Made by a program: the position numbers and the translations under genes
Shown here: in pieces, positions 1 through 7,466 of the stretch
Layout: every line of letters starts with the position of its first letter
How positions within the stretch are numbered: the stretch's first letter is position 1
Notes under the pieces: model-generated
Seen by the model: only the letters and a program-made list of their open reading frames with translations
Database searches by the model: none
What the model was told of the DNA's origin: nothing
Assembly: GCA_964623885.1 (NCBI GenBank)
Contig: CAZUVM010000216.1
Coordinates: 1 to 13,753, forward strand
Length of the DNA stretch: 13,753 nucleotides
Direction: 5' to 3'
DNA from: CAZUVM01 sp964623885
GTDB taxonomy: Bacteria; Verrucomicrobiota; Verrucomicrobiia; Limisphaerales; UBA8199

Positions 1-1
1 G

Positions 2-1129
2 GCAGCACGTGGCACCGAGTTGGTCGATATCCCAGCCGCACTTGCCGTAGGGCTGAAAATGAGAGCCGGCTGGGCGGCTTTCAGCACAGGTCTGGCTGAT
101 CAGATTACCGCGCTGGGCACTGACCCCGCTCAACTCGCTCATGCGACCGCTATTTTCAATGTGCCGGCTGTAATCATTATTTTCATTGTCACAACCCTGC
201 TCGTGGTTGGGATTAAAGAATCTGCCAACGTTAACAATGCGATCGTGATTATCAAAGTGGCGGTGGTTCTCCTCTTTATTGGCGGAGCGATACGCGCCAT
301 CAGCTCGGCAAATTGGCATCCGTTTATCCCAGCTAGCGCTGGAAACGGTCACTTCGGCTGGCCAGGGATCCTTACCGGAGCCGGAATAGTGTTTTTTGCC
401 TACATTGGCTTCGATGCTGTGAGCACAGCTGCCCAAGAAGCCAAGAATCCGCAGCGCGACATGCCCATAGGTATCATCGGCTCACTTCTCATTTGTACAG
501 TGCTCTACATTCTGGTGTCCGGGATCGCAACCGGGGTAGTACCTTATACTCAGTTAGATGTGCCAGACCCGATCGCCGTAGCCGCGGACAGGGCGGGGAT
601 GGGATGGATGGGGCAATTGATCAAACTGGGGGCGATTGCCGGTTTGTCTTCGGTTATTCTTGTCATGCTCCTTGGCCAATCGCGGGTTTTTTACAGTATG
701 GCTCGTGACGGCCTGCTGCCGCCGGTTGTAAGCCAGGTACATCCTCGTTTTCGCACGCCGTGGATCACATCAATTATTACAGGCATTTTCGTCGCGTTCT
801 TTTCAGCCGTTTTCACGGTCCGTGAGGCGGGCAGCCTCTGCTCGATAGGCACACTGCTGGCCTTTGTCATTGTATCGGCCGGGATCCTGGTGCTACGGAT
901 TCGGGAGCCGGATTTACCACGCAAGTTTCGCACCCCCGCGGTTTGGTTTGTGGCTCCTGCCGGCGCTATCTCCGCGGTTGTGCTGATGGCGGCGCTGCCC
1001 TGGACCACTTGGCGGCGGTTGATTGTTTGGTTCCTGATCGGTATCGTCGTTTATTTCTTCTACGGCAGTCGCAACAGCAAATTGGGCCGGGCCACTTCGA
1101 CAGAGGCCAAACCCGTAAGCAGCAAATAA
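2..1129 (+). CDS. APC-superfamily amino acid permease (CAT/YfnA-like), 5'-truncated by window edge
   Basis: Inner-membrane amino-acid/cation transporter; the substrate cannot be read from the sequence. The reading frame is open to the left edge (codons from base 2 read A-A-R-G-T-E-L), so the TTG at 20 is not a real start and the N-terminal helices lie outside the window. Hydrophobic segments follow one another: VPAVIIIFIVTTLLVVGIKE, then IVIIKVAVVLLFIGGAI, then the family-typical FFAYIGFDAVSTAAQEAKNP block at about residues 125-144. That block, with the following RDMPIGI and the helix after it, is the CAT/YfnA signature (helix 6 and the loop after it). GQSRVFYSMARDGLLPP, the conserved segment in the loop near helix 8, is also present. 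The C-terminus is a short charged tail (SKLGRATSTEAKPVSSK). A large inverted repeat begins 27 nt after the stop. Family assignment is firm; specificity is unknown. Confidence 0.93.
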   Translation, partial: AARGTELVDIPAALAVGLKMRAGWAAFSTGLADQITALGTDPAQLAHATAIFNVPAVIIIFIVTTLLVVGIKESANVNNAIVIIKVAVVLLFIGGAIRAISSANWHPFIPASAGNGHFGWPGILTGAGIVFFAYIGFDAVSTAAQEAKNPQRDMPIGIIGSLLICTVLYILVSGIATGVVPYTQLDVPDPIAVAADRAGMGWMGQLIKLGAIAGLSSVILVMLLGQSRVFYSMARDGLLPPVVSQVHPRFRTPWITSIITGIFVAFFSAVFTVREAGSLCSIGTLLAFVIVSAGILVLRIREPDLPRKFRTPAVWFVAPAGAISAVVLMAALPWTTWRRLIVWFLIGIVVYFFYGSRNSKLGRATSTEAKPVSSK

Positions 1130-1155
1130 CCGGCCGAAGGATTCAGGGAACAACC

Positions 1156-1248
1156 AAAGTGACGCGGAGCGTCGCACTCAAAGGCTTCGCCATTCCCTGG
1201 GCGTCTGTCCTCGCGGAGCGTTTGGAGTGCGACGCTCTGCGTCGCTTT
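1156..1248. repeat. Large inverted repeat (REP/MITE-like), 24-nt arms
   Basis: The left arm 1156-1179 and right arm 1225-1248 pair over 24 nt with only two mismatches, both of which become G-U pairs in RNA; the loop is about 45 nt. Each arm is itself a small palindrome (GACGC-GGA-GCGTC on the left, GCGACGC-TCT-GCGTCGC on the right), so the unit could also fold as two hairpins. It lies between the permease stop and the nuclease start. No T-tract follows, so it is not a classical intrinsic terminator. No clear target-site duplication was found. It is probably a dispersed palindromic repeat; a role at transcript 3' ends is inference. Confidence 0.8.
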
Positions 1249-1309
1249 CCGATTGGAACCACAATGGTTGCCTCTTGATTACTTCGGTCGGTTGAGCTTT
1301 ACTCCTCGA

Positions 1310-1996
1310 ATGGAGCAGTCCGATTTCGCTGCACCCAGCCTTTGCACCATCGTTGCCGATGATCGGGAGGTTTCCAGCGCGGTACCGGCTGCTCTGCAAA
1401 AGCTCCCCGGAGTACAGGTCATTTTCAAGCGATTACCAATTGGCGATTACATCGTTGATGGCCGTTGTGTGTTCGAGCGCAAAACCGTCGTGGATTTCGC
1501 CGGCTCCATTGCTGACGGACGCTTGTTTGCACAAGCCACCCGCCTGGTCAGCCTGACCCAACCCGCGGCGCTCATTCTTGAAGGTCGAAGCGCCGATCTG
1601 GCTGCCACCCAGATGCGGCGCGAATCGCTGCAAGGAGCAATGATCTCGCTTAGTTTGATTTTTCACTTGCCGGTTCTGCGCGCGCTTGACGCGAATGAAA
1701 CCGCTCACCTGATGCTTTACGCGGCGAAACAAATCCGCCGACATGAGTCTGACAACGGATTTGCGCACGCCCGCAAGCCAAAACGCAAACGCCGCATGCA
1801 ATTGCGAATCCTGCAAGGATTACCCGGGATTGGCCCCAACCGGGCGGAACAATTGCTGGATAGCTTCGGGACTGTCGAGGCGGTCATGACTGCCACCCAG
1901 GAGCGCCTGCAGGAAATTGAGGGGATTGGAACCAAAACCGCGGCAGCCATTCGCGACGTGCTTCAGGAGGCGGCTGTCCCATATCGGACGTCCTAG
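1310..1996 (+). CDS. ERCC4-domain (XPF/MUS81-type) nuclease with C-terminal helix-hairpin-helix
   Basis: A 228-residue predicted structure-specific DNA endonuclease. The ERCC4 nuclease core is complete: ADDRE (16-20), GDY (45-47), ERK (56-58) and D62 form the metal-binding GDx(n)ERKxxxD pattern of XPF/MUS81/Hef nucleases. After a basic linker (KPKRKRR, 156-162) come two HhH motifs (LPGIGPNRAEQLL, about 171-183, and IEGIGTKTAAAI, about 203-214), the usual DNA-binding and dimerising module. There is no helicase domain, so it resembles the nuclease-HhH half of archaeal Hef/XPF. The ATG at 1310 is preferred: an upstream TTG at 1253 would add a non-conserved tail and lies next to the inverted repeat ending at 1248. 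The TAG stop (1994-1996) is the first three bases of the next inverted repeat. Neighbours give no pathway; a repair or recombination role is inferred from the family. Confidence 0.9.
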   Translation: MEQSDFAAPSLCTIVADDREVSSAVPAALQKLPGVQVIFKRLPIGDYIVDGRCVFERKTVVDFAGSIADGRLFAQATRLVSLTQPAALILEGRSADLAATQMRRESLQGAMISLSLIFHLPVLRALDANETAHLMLYAAKQIRRHESDNGFAHARKPKRKRRMQLRILQGLPGIGPNRAEQLLDSFGTVEAVMTATQERLQEIEGIGTKTAAAIRDVLQEAAVPYRTS

Positions 1997-2073
1997 GGTA
2001 GCCGTCTCGGCTGTCGGGCCAAGTGACTGGCGGCGAGGATGCCCGTCACTGGCAAGGCAAGAAGGCTACCCTA
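1994..2073. repeat. Inverted repeat with nested inner hairpin, overlapping a stop codon
   Basis: The outer arms TAGGGTAGCC (1994-2003) and GGCTACCCTA (2064-2073) are perfect 10-bp complements. Inside them AGTGAC (2022-2027) and GTCACT (2045-2050) form a second stem, extended by GCC/GGC with a one-base bulge, giving a cruciform-like element of about 80 bp. The first three bases of the left arm are the TAG stop of the ERCC4 nuclease. It is unrelated in sequence to the repeats at 1156 and 6561. It is probably another dispersed palindromic family; no T-tract follows. Confidence 0.75.
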
Positions 2074-2088
2074 CGAGGGACGCCACCC

Positions 2089-2108
2089 ATTTCGACTCAT
2101 TTCGACTC
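2089..2108. repeat. Tandem direct repeat, 2 x 10 bp
   Basis: ATTTCGACTC occurs twice, back to back (2089-2098 and 2099-2108), about 20 nt upstream of the promoter-like site that precedes the efflux operon. It could be simple slippage or a pair of regulator half-sites; nothing in the sequence decides between them. Confidence 0.5.
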
Positions 2109-2127
2109 CTTTTTCACAGCAATCAAT

Positions 2128-2156
2128 TTGACGCAAAGCCGCTTCGTACCTATCGT
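2128..2156 (+). promoter_or_regulatory. Candidate sigma70-type promoter of the efflux operon
   Basis: TTGACG (2128-2133) and TATCGT (2151-2156) are separated by exactly 17 nt, a good match to -35/-10 spacing. Transcription would start near 2163, leaving a leader of about 50 nt before the adaptor ATG at 2215. Found by eye only; consensus strength in this phylum is uncertain. Confidence 0.4.
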
Positions 2157-2214
2157 TTGTAAGTTTACGGGCGAGCAGTCCACCCAACTTCTCTCCCAAA
2201 GTGGAAAGTAAAAC

Positions 2215-3345
2215 ATGAGACTCAAAGTTGGCATCGCCATTGTGATCGTTATAGGTGCCCTGGTGGCCTTGGGAGGAATCAAATTCCTCCAGTTCCAGAC
2301 GCTAATGGCGGCGGGCAAATCATTCGCGCAACCGCCCGAAACAGTCTCCTCAGCCGTGGTCAAGGAAGAGAAATGGCAGGCCACTCTGTCAGCCATCGGC
2401 TCGGTAACCGCAGCCCAGGGTGTCACGGTCACGACTGAAGTTGCGGGCCTCATCCGCGACATCACTTTTGAGTCCGGCGCCGTGGTGGCCAAGGGCGATT
2501 TGTTGCTGCGGCTCGACACTTCCTCCGAGGATGCTCAGTTGCGGGCGATTAAGGCGCAAGTCGACCTGGCTCGCATTAACCTCGAGCGTTCCAAAAAGCT
2601 GCGCGAGGAAAACATGGTGCCCCAGGCTGATCTTGATACGGCCGAGGCCACCATGAAACAGAGCCAGGCCAATGCCGATGCCATCCAAGCGGTCATCGAC
2701 AAAAAGACCATACGCGCGCCGTTCGCCGGCCGGTTGGGTATTCGCCAGGTAAACCTCGGCCAATACCTTGACGCCGGCAAACCGATCGTTTCGCTGCAAT
2801 CGCTCACTCCCATTTATGCCGATTTCTCGCTCCCCCAGCAGGAGCTGGCCCGGCTCAAAACCGGCCTTCGCGTTCGCCTTGCAATCGACGCCTTTCCGGA
2901 CCGCCAATTCGAGGGTGAGTTGACTGCCATCAATCCCGACCTCGATTCGTCCACGCGCAGCGTTGGGCTGCGAGCCACTTTTGAAAACGCCGATGCCTCC
3001 CTGCGCCCCGGGATGTACACCCGGGTGGAAGTGTTGCTGCCAGAGGAAAGCAACGTTTTGGTCATCCCCCTTACCTCGGTGCTAAATGATCCATACGGCG
3101 AGTCGGTCTATGTGATTGAATCGAACACGACCGTGCCGGGAGCCACACCGAGCCTGACGGTGCGCCGGCAGATCGTTCGCACCGGACGCACGCGTGGCGA
3201 TTTTATCACAGTGGAGGCCGGTCTTAAGGCCGGTGAGAAGATTGCCAGCTCTGGTGTGTTTAAGCTCCGCCCCGGGATGTCGGTGAGCGAAAACAACGAG
3301 ATAACCCCGAAATCCTCAACCTCGCCGCATCCGGCGGATAGCTAG
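2215..3345 (+). CDS. RND efflux periplasmic adaptor (membrane fusion protein, AcrA/MdtA/HlyD type)
   Basis: A 376-residue adaptor that would bridge the inner-membrane pump to an outer-membrane channel. Residues about 5-22 form one N-terminal hydrophobic anchor with no lipobox Cys, so it is membrane-anchored rather than lipidated. Domains follow the family order: first half of the lipoyl/barrel-sandwich (about 60-102, with SGAVVAKGDLLLRLD), alpha-hairpin rich in Gln, Lys and Glu (about 102-160), second lipoyl half (KKTIRAPFAGRLGIRQVNLG, about 162-181), beta-barrel (about 190-275, ending near LRPGMYTRVEV), and membrane-proximal domain (about 280-360, with VLVIPLTSVL and GLKAGEKIASSGVFKLRPG). 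It lies 33 nt upstream of the RND gene on the same strand, so they form an operon. The start has only a weak purine-rich stretch (GGAAAG) upstream. Substrate unknown. Confidence 0.95.
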   Translation: MRLKVGIAIVIVIGALVALGGIKFLQFQTLMAAGKSFAQPPETVSSAVVKEEKWQATLSAIGSVTAAQGVTVTTEVAGLIRDITFESGAVVAKGDLLLRLDTSSEDAQLRAIKAQVDLARINLERSKKLREENMVPQADLDTAEATMKQSQANADAIQAVIDKKTIRAPFAGRLGIRQVNLGQYLDAGKPIVSLQSLTPIYADFSLPQQELARLKTGLRVRLAIDAFPDRQFEGELTAINPDLDSSTRSVGLRATFENADASLRPGMYTRVEVLLPEESNVLVIPLTSVLNDPYGESVYVIESNTTVPGATPSLTVRRQIVRTGRTRGDFITVEAGLKAGEKIASSGVFKLRPGMSVSENNEITPKSSTSPHPADS

Positions 3346-3378
3346 TCAGAAGCATCCGCCCAGAGCCGTAGAGCTGCC

Positions 3379-6300
3379 ATGAAGTCTTTCACCGACCTGT
3401 TTATCAAGCGCCCGGTGCTTGCCATCGTGGTGAACCTGGTGATTCTCATTGCCGGGTTCCAGGCGATTCGTTCGCTGGTCGTGCGGCAGTACCCCCGCAG
3501 TGATAACGCCTCGGTAACCGTCAAAACGGTATATGTCGGGGCGAGCGCCGACCTGGTTCGTGGATTCATTACGACCCCGCTCGAGCGCGCCATCGCCGCC
3601 GCGGACGGGATTGATTATATCCAATCCTCCAGCGCTCTGGGTCTCTCAACGATCACCATCCGGCTCAAGATCAATTACGATCCCAATAAGGCACTGGCCG
3701 AAATCAGCTCCAAGGTGGACCAGGTCCGCAACGACCTGCCTCCGGAAGCTGAAGTGCCCATTATCAATGTCGAGTCGGCCGATTCGCAGTTCGCGGCGGC
3801 TTATTTGAGTTTCACCTCGGACATCATGGAGGCCAACCAGATCACGGACTATCTGGTTCGGATTGTTCAACCGCGTCTGACAGCGCTGGAAGGTGTTCAG
3901 CGGGCGGACATTCTTGGCGGCCGCACTTTCGCCATGCGTATCTGGCTTAAGCCAGACAAACTGGCGGCGCTCAATATCAGCCCAGCCCAAATCCGTGATG
4001 CGCTGGCGGCCAATAATTTCCTCTCAGCCGTCGGCCATACCAAAGGCTCGCTCGTGCAAGTGAACCTGAGCGCCAACACAGATCTGCGTTCAGTCGAGGA
4101 GTTCCGCAACCTGGTCGTGCGACAGTCCGGGAACAACCTGGTGCGCTTGCGCGACGTGGCTGACGTAGTGCTGGGCGCCGAGGATTACGATGCCGAAGTA
4201 CGTTTTAGCGGGCAACGCGCGGTGTTCATGGGCGTGTGGCCGCTGCCGAATGCCAACTCGCTGGACGTGATCAAACGCGTTCGCGCTGAACTGGACTCGA
4301 TTCAAAAGGAACTTCCCACAGGGTTGAGCGGAGGCATCGCTTATGACGCGACCAAATATATCGACGATGCCATTCATGAAGTTCTCAAGACACTGACGGA
4401 GACACTGCTCATTGTTGCAATTGTCATTTACCTGTTCCTGGGTTCGGTACGCTCGGTGCTGGTGCCGCTGGTAGCGATTCCCGTCTCCTTAATCGGCGCC
4501 GTGTTCCTGATGCAGGTTTTTGGGTTTACGATCAACCTGCTGACGCTGCTCGCCATTGTGCTCTCCGTCGGTCTGGTGGTCGACGACGCCATTGTGATCG
4601 TTGAGAATGTTGAACGCCACGTCCGCGAGGGTAAAACACCGCTCGACGCCGCGCTGATGGGCGCGCGCGAGTTGGTCAGTCCGGTGATCGCCATGACGAT
4701 TACCCTTGCGGCAGTCTATGCGCCCATTGGGCTCCAGGGCGGGTTGACCGGTTCACTGTTTCGCGAATTCGCTTTCACTCTGGCGGGGGCGGTTTTCATT
4801 TCGGGTGTGGTGGCGCTCACGCTTTCGCCCGTGATGTCTTCCAAACTGCTGAGCGCGGGCCGCGAGGAGCAGGGACTCGTAGGCCGGATCAACCATGGCT
4901 TTGATCGGCTCCGGCGCACTTACGGTCGTGTCCTGGATACGACGCTGTCAGCGAGGCCAGCCATCTATGTCTTGTGGATCGGGCTGAGCTTGCTGGTGGT
5001 GCCTCTGTATCTGCTGGCGCCGAAGGAACTGGCCCCGACCGAGGACCAGAGTTTCCTGTTCGGCGCGGTAGAAGCCCCGGCCGATTCCACCATCGAGCAG
5101 ACCACCTTTTACACCGAAGCGGTGAACCGTGAAATGATGGGCGTACCCGAGGCCAGCCAAACTTTTCAAATTACTTTCCCGGACAATGGCTTCGGTGGCG
5201 TGGTGTTCAAGCCTTGGGGTGAGCGCAAACGCACAGTGTTTCAAATCCTGCCGGAATTGCAGAAGAGGGTTAGCCGTGTTCCCGGCGTGCGGCCTTTCCT
5301 GGGCGCACCTCCTTCCCTCCCGGGCGGCGGTCAGTTCCCGGTCGAATTTATTATTGCGGGTACCGACGATCCGGAGCGCATCCTTGAGTTCGCGCAGAAA
5401 TTGCAGCAAAGAGCTGCTGAGAGCGGCATGTTTGGGTTCCCTCCGATGATTGATACCAAGGTCGACCAACCTGAGTATGAGTTGATCATGGACCGGGATA
5501 AAGTCGCTTCGCTGGGATTAAACATGGCGACCGTTGGGTCGGATCTTTCGGCGCTGGTGGGCGGCAATTTCGTGAACCGGTTCAGTCTGGCCGGGCGCAG
5601 TTACAAGGTTATTCCACAGGTGAAACGCATCGAGCGATTGAACCCAGCGCAGCTCGAATCAACTTACGTTAAGGGTCCAAACGGACAGTTGGTGCCGTTG
5701 AGCACATTCGCTACGACCACGAAAAAAGTGGGGCCGCGGACACTAAATCGCTTCCAACAATTCAATGCGGTGAAGCTCAGCGGCATGGCCGTACGCCCCC
5801 TCGACCAGGCCCTGCGTTTCCTCGAAACCGAGGCGGCGCAAATCCTGCCCAAAGGTTACAAAGTAGATTATACCGGGGAATCGCGACAACTGCGCACAGA
5901 AGGCAACAAATTCCTGCCCGCGATGTTTTTATCGATCCTGCTGATCATCCTGGTTTTGGCTGCGCAATTCAACAGCTTCCGCGACCCCTTCATCATCATT
6001 CTGGGTTCGGTTCCGCTGGCAATGTTTGGAGCGCTGATTTTCAGCTTCCTCAAAATGCCGGGCCAGGGGATGCCTTTCTGGACCAACGGCTGGACCACGA
6101 CGATGAACATTTACGCCCAGGTTGGATTAGTAACACTGGTGGGCCTGGTTTCCAAGAACGGCATTTTGATCGTCGAATTTGCCAACCAGCTCCAGAGGCG
6201 CGGCTTGACCAAGGTGCATGCCGTCCGCGAAGCCGCACTGGTGCGGTTGCGCCCGGTGCTGATGACTACCGCCGCCACCATTTGTGGTCATTTCCCACTC

Positions 6301-6558
6301 ACCCTCGTGCGAGGTGCCGGGGCTGCCGCGCGGAATTCGATCGGCATTACCCTGGTTACCGGCATGGCGATTGGAACTGTGTTTACCTTGCTGGTTATCC
6401 CGTCAATTTACGTGTTGATTGCCAAGCAGCATGCCGGTGAAGAGCCAGGGGCGCTGGGTCGGGATTTCGAGCTGCACGATACTGAAAGGGAACCGGAGCT
6501 GGCGCTTGCGGGCCGCGGTGGCAACAACCACCACCCTTCCGACGGCGAAGGCAAGTAG
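3379..6558 (+). CDS. RND efflux pump, inner-membrane permease (AcrB/MexB/MdtB-like, HAE-1 type)
   Basis: A 1059-residue proton-driven trimeric exporter of normal length for the HAE-1 family. It has the two-fold repeat of the family: TM1 (about 12-32), a large periplasmic loop with the N-terminal porter segment, TM2-TM6 (about 338-490), TM7 (about 535-555), a second periplasmic loop and TM8-TM12 (about 870-1015). Proton-relay residues are present: the Asp pair D402-D403 in TM4 (GLVVDDAIVIVEN) and K926 in TM10 (GLVSKNGILIVEF), with a Thr near 963-964 in TM11 (MTTAAT). LTLSPVMSSKLL closes the first half. The C-terminal tail is polar and Glu/His-rich. No TolC-like outer-membrane factor and no TetR/MarR regulator lie beside it, so the channel is presumably encoded elsewhere. 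A strong inverted repeat starts 3 nt after the stop. Confidence 0.96.
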   Translation: MKSFTDLFIKRPVLAIVVNLVILIAGFQAIRSLVVRQYPRSDNASVTVKTVYVGASADLVRGFITTPLERAIAAADGIDYIQSSSALGLSTITIRLKINYDPNKALAEISSKVDQVRNDLPPEAEVPIINVESADSQFAAAYLSFTSDIMEANQITDYLVRIVQPRLTALEGVQRADILGGRTFAMRIWLKPDKLAALNISPAQIRDALAANNFLSAVGHTKGSLVQVNLSANTDLRSVEEFRNLVVRQSGNNLVRLRDVADVVLGAEDYDAEVRFSGQRAVFMGVWPLPNANSLDVIKRVRAELDSIQKELPTGLSGGIAYDATKYIDDAIHEVLKTLTETLLIVAIVIYLFLGSVRSVLVPLVAIPVSLIGAVFLMQVFGFTINLLTLLAIVLSVGLVVDDAIVIVENVERHVREGKTPLDAALMGARELVSPVIAMTITLAAVYAPIGLQGGLTGSLFREFAFTLAGAVFISGVVALTLSPVMSSKLLSAGREEQGLVGRINHGFDRLRRTYGRVLDTTLSARPAIYVLWIGLSLLVVPLYLLAPKELAPTEDQSFLFGAVEAPADSTIEQTTFYTEAVNREMMGVPEASQTFQITFPDNGFGGVVFKPWGERKRTVFQILPELQKRVSRVPGVRPFLGAPPSLPGGGQFPVEFIIAGTDDPERILEFAQKLQQRAAESGMFGFPPMIDTKVDQPEYELIMDRDKVASLGLNMATVGSDLSALVGGNFVNRFSLAGRSYKVIPQVKRIERLNPAQLESTYVKGPNGQLVPLSTFATTTKKVGPRTLNRFQQFNAVKLSGMAVRPLDQALRFLETEAAQILPKGYKVDYTGESRQLRTEGNKFLPAMFLSILLIILVLAAQFNSFRDPFIIILGSVPLAMFGALIFSFLKMPGQGMPFWTNGWTTTMNIYAQVGLVTLVGLVSKNGILIVEFANQLQRRGLTKVHAVREAALVRLRPVLMTTAATICGHFPLTLVRGAGAAARNSIGITLVTGMAIGTVFTLLVIPSIYVLIAKQHAGEEPGALGRDFELHDTEREPELALAGRGGNNHHPSDGEGK

Positions 6559-6560
6559 CG

Positions 6561-6646
6561 CGGACCGTGGCTGTGTCGAAGACCAGCCGCGGCGTTACCA
6601 GGTCGGCACCGATCTGCGGCTGGTCTTCGATACAGGGGCCGGTCCG
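6561..6646. repeat. Strong two-part inverted repeat just after the RND gene
   Basis: An inner stem of 15 perfect base pairs joins 6576-6590 (TCGAAGACCAGCCGC) and 6616-6630, with a 25-nt loop. An outer 7-bp stem joins CGGACCG (6561-6567) and CGGTCCG (6640-6646). The element begins 3 nt after the TAG stop of the RND pump. It has no trailing T-tract, so it may be a REP-like repeat, a Rho-independent-like structure of unusual form or an mRNA 3'-end stabiliser. Sequence unlike the two upstream repeats. Confidence 0.8.
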
Positions 6647-6745
6647 AAAGGCGGGCAACCTCTCGGTGAGCCTACTTAAGTTCCTAATCTGCTGCTGCTT
6701 CCGGTGGATGAAGAATTGCTGTTCTGGAACGTCCTATATTGCAGT

Positions 6746-7102
6746 ATGAAAAAGAACGTTTTCGTTATATCGATTTTGTCAGCTCTCCCCATGTTCACTG
6801 GCTGTGTCGAAACGCCGCCGCCTCCACCCGCGGCGCAAGCGGCCGTAGTGCAGGCCCCGCCACCTGCACCTCCTCAGGAGGTCGTCGTGACTCAAGCGCC
6901 GCCCGTCCCGCGGACCGAGGTAATCGTGGCCGCCCCTGGCCCCGGCTATTACTGGGTTCCCGGTTACTGGGCCTGGAACGGAAGATGGATCTGGGTCGGT
7001 GGTGTTTGGCGAGTGCGTCCTTATCCACATGCTGTGTGGGTTGGACCTCACTGGGTTCACCATGGACACGGGTACATTTGGGTCCGCGGCTATTGGCATT
7101 AA
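6746..7102 (+). CDS. Small Pro-rich, YXWV/WXXGXW-repeat lipoprotein
   Basis: A 118-residue predicted lipoprotein. The ATG at 6746 gives MKKNVFVISILSALPMFTGC, a clean lipoprotein signal with Cys at residue 20; the in-frame ATG 42 nt upstream would spoil it. The middle is a low-complexity Pro/Ala/Val region (PPPPPAAQAAVVQAPPPAPP), probably an extended periplasmic linker. The C-terminal half carries aromatic repeats: YYWVPGYWAWNGRWIWVGG and then VWVGPHWVHHGHGYIWVRG, the YXWV/WXXGXW repeat seen in many small envelope proteins of unknown function. It ends in Tyr-Trp-His. There is no evident Shine-Dalgarno site. It is separated from the RND gene by a repeat, so probably not cotranscribed with it. 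Function unknown. Confidence 0.85.
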   Translation: MKKNVFVISILSALPMFTGCVETPPPPPAAQAAVVQAPPPAPPQEVVVTQAPPVPRTEVIVAAPGPGYYWVPGYWAWNGRWIWVGGVWRVRPYPHAVWVGPHWVHHGHGYIWVRGYWH

Positions 7103-7121
7103 GATGGCCGGAAAACACCGC

Positions 7122-7149
7122 TTGCAATTTTGACGCATTCTCTTAGCTT
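7122..7149 (+). promoter_or_regulatory. Possible tRNA promoter
   Basis: TTGCAA (7122-7127) and TAGCTT (7144-7149) are spaced by 16 nt and would start transcription about 12 nt before the tRNA. An alternative -35 TTGACG lies at 7130-7135 but has no matching -10. Weak, by eye. Confidence 0.25.
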
Positions 7150-7167
7150 GTTGTCGCCTTAACGGAA

Positions 7168-7244
7168 GCGAGCGTAGCTCAGCCTGGTAGAGCATCACGT
7201 TGCCAACGTGAGTGTCGAGGGTTCGAATCCCTTCGCTCGCTCCA
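7168..7244 (+). tRNA. tRNA-Gly (anticodon GCC)
   Basis: A complete cloverleaf: acceptor stem GCGAGCG (7168-7174) with CGCTCGC (7234-7240); D-arm GCTC/GAGC; anticodon stem TCACG/CGTGA around loop TTGCCAA with anticodon GCC at 7202-7204; short variable loop; T-arm with GGTTCGAATCC. The discriminator T (7241), typical of Gly, is followed by an encoded CCA (7242-7244). It reads GGC/GGU codons. It stands alone between the lipoprotein gene and the convergent GH5-like gene. The 222 nt after it (7245-7466) hold no gene, repeat of the tRNA 3' end or other structure that I can support. Confidence 0.97.
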
Positions 7245-7466
7245 ATTTCTACCAACCACTTTACAAAAACCACCCGTTCGTTGTGCCAGATTGTGCGCAG
7301 CCGATCTGCCTCGCGGAACCCTGACAGCCCCGTGGCCATGACTGGAGGCTTTTACGCCGCCGCGTCGGTCTATCACGACGAACCGAGAGTCGCGGAGGCC
7401 TTTCGCACGGGCGCTGGGCTCGCCTGCCAGGAGCATCACAACTGTGCTCGTGGAGAACGGTAGACC

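Noticed and set aside
6568..6811. Exact 13-mer TGGCTGTGTCGAA shared by the repeat (6568-6580) and the lipoprotein signal (6799-6811)
   Set aside because: The second copy encodes the lipobox region and the match does not extend; most likely chance.
7179..7439. Minus-strand ORF ending RRDSNPRHSRWQRDALPG
   Set aside because: That peptide is the antisense translation of the tRNA-Gly gene, a well-known spurious protein. The ORF overlaps the tRNA and has no family features.
7245..7466. Possible integrated element at the tRNA-Gly 3' end
   Set aside because: No second copy of the tRNA 3' end, no integrase and no gene is visible in the following sequence.
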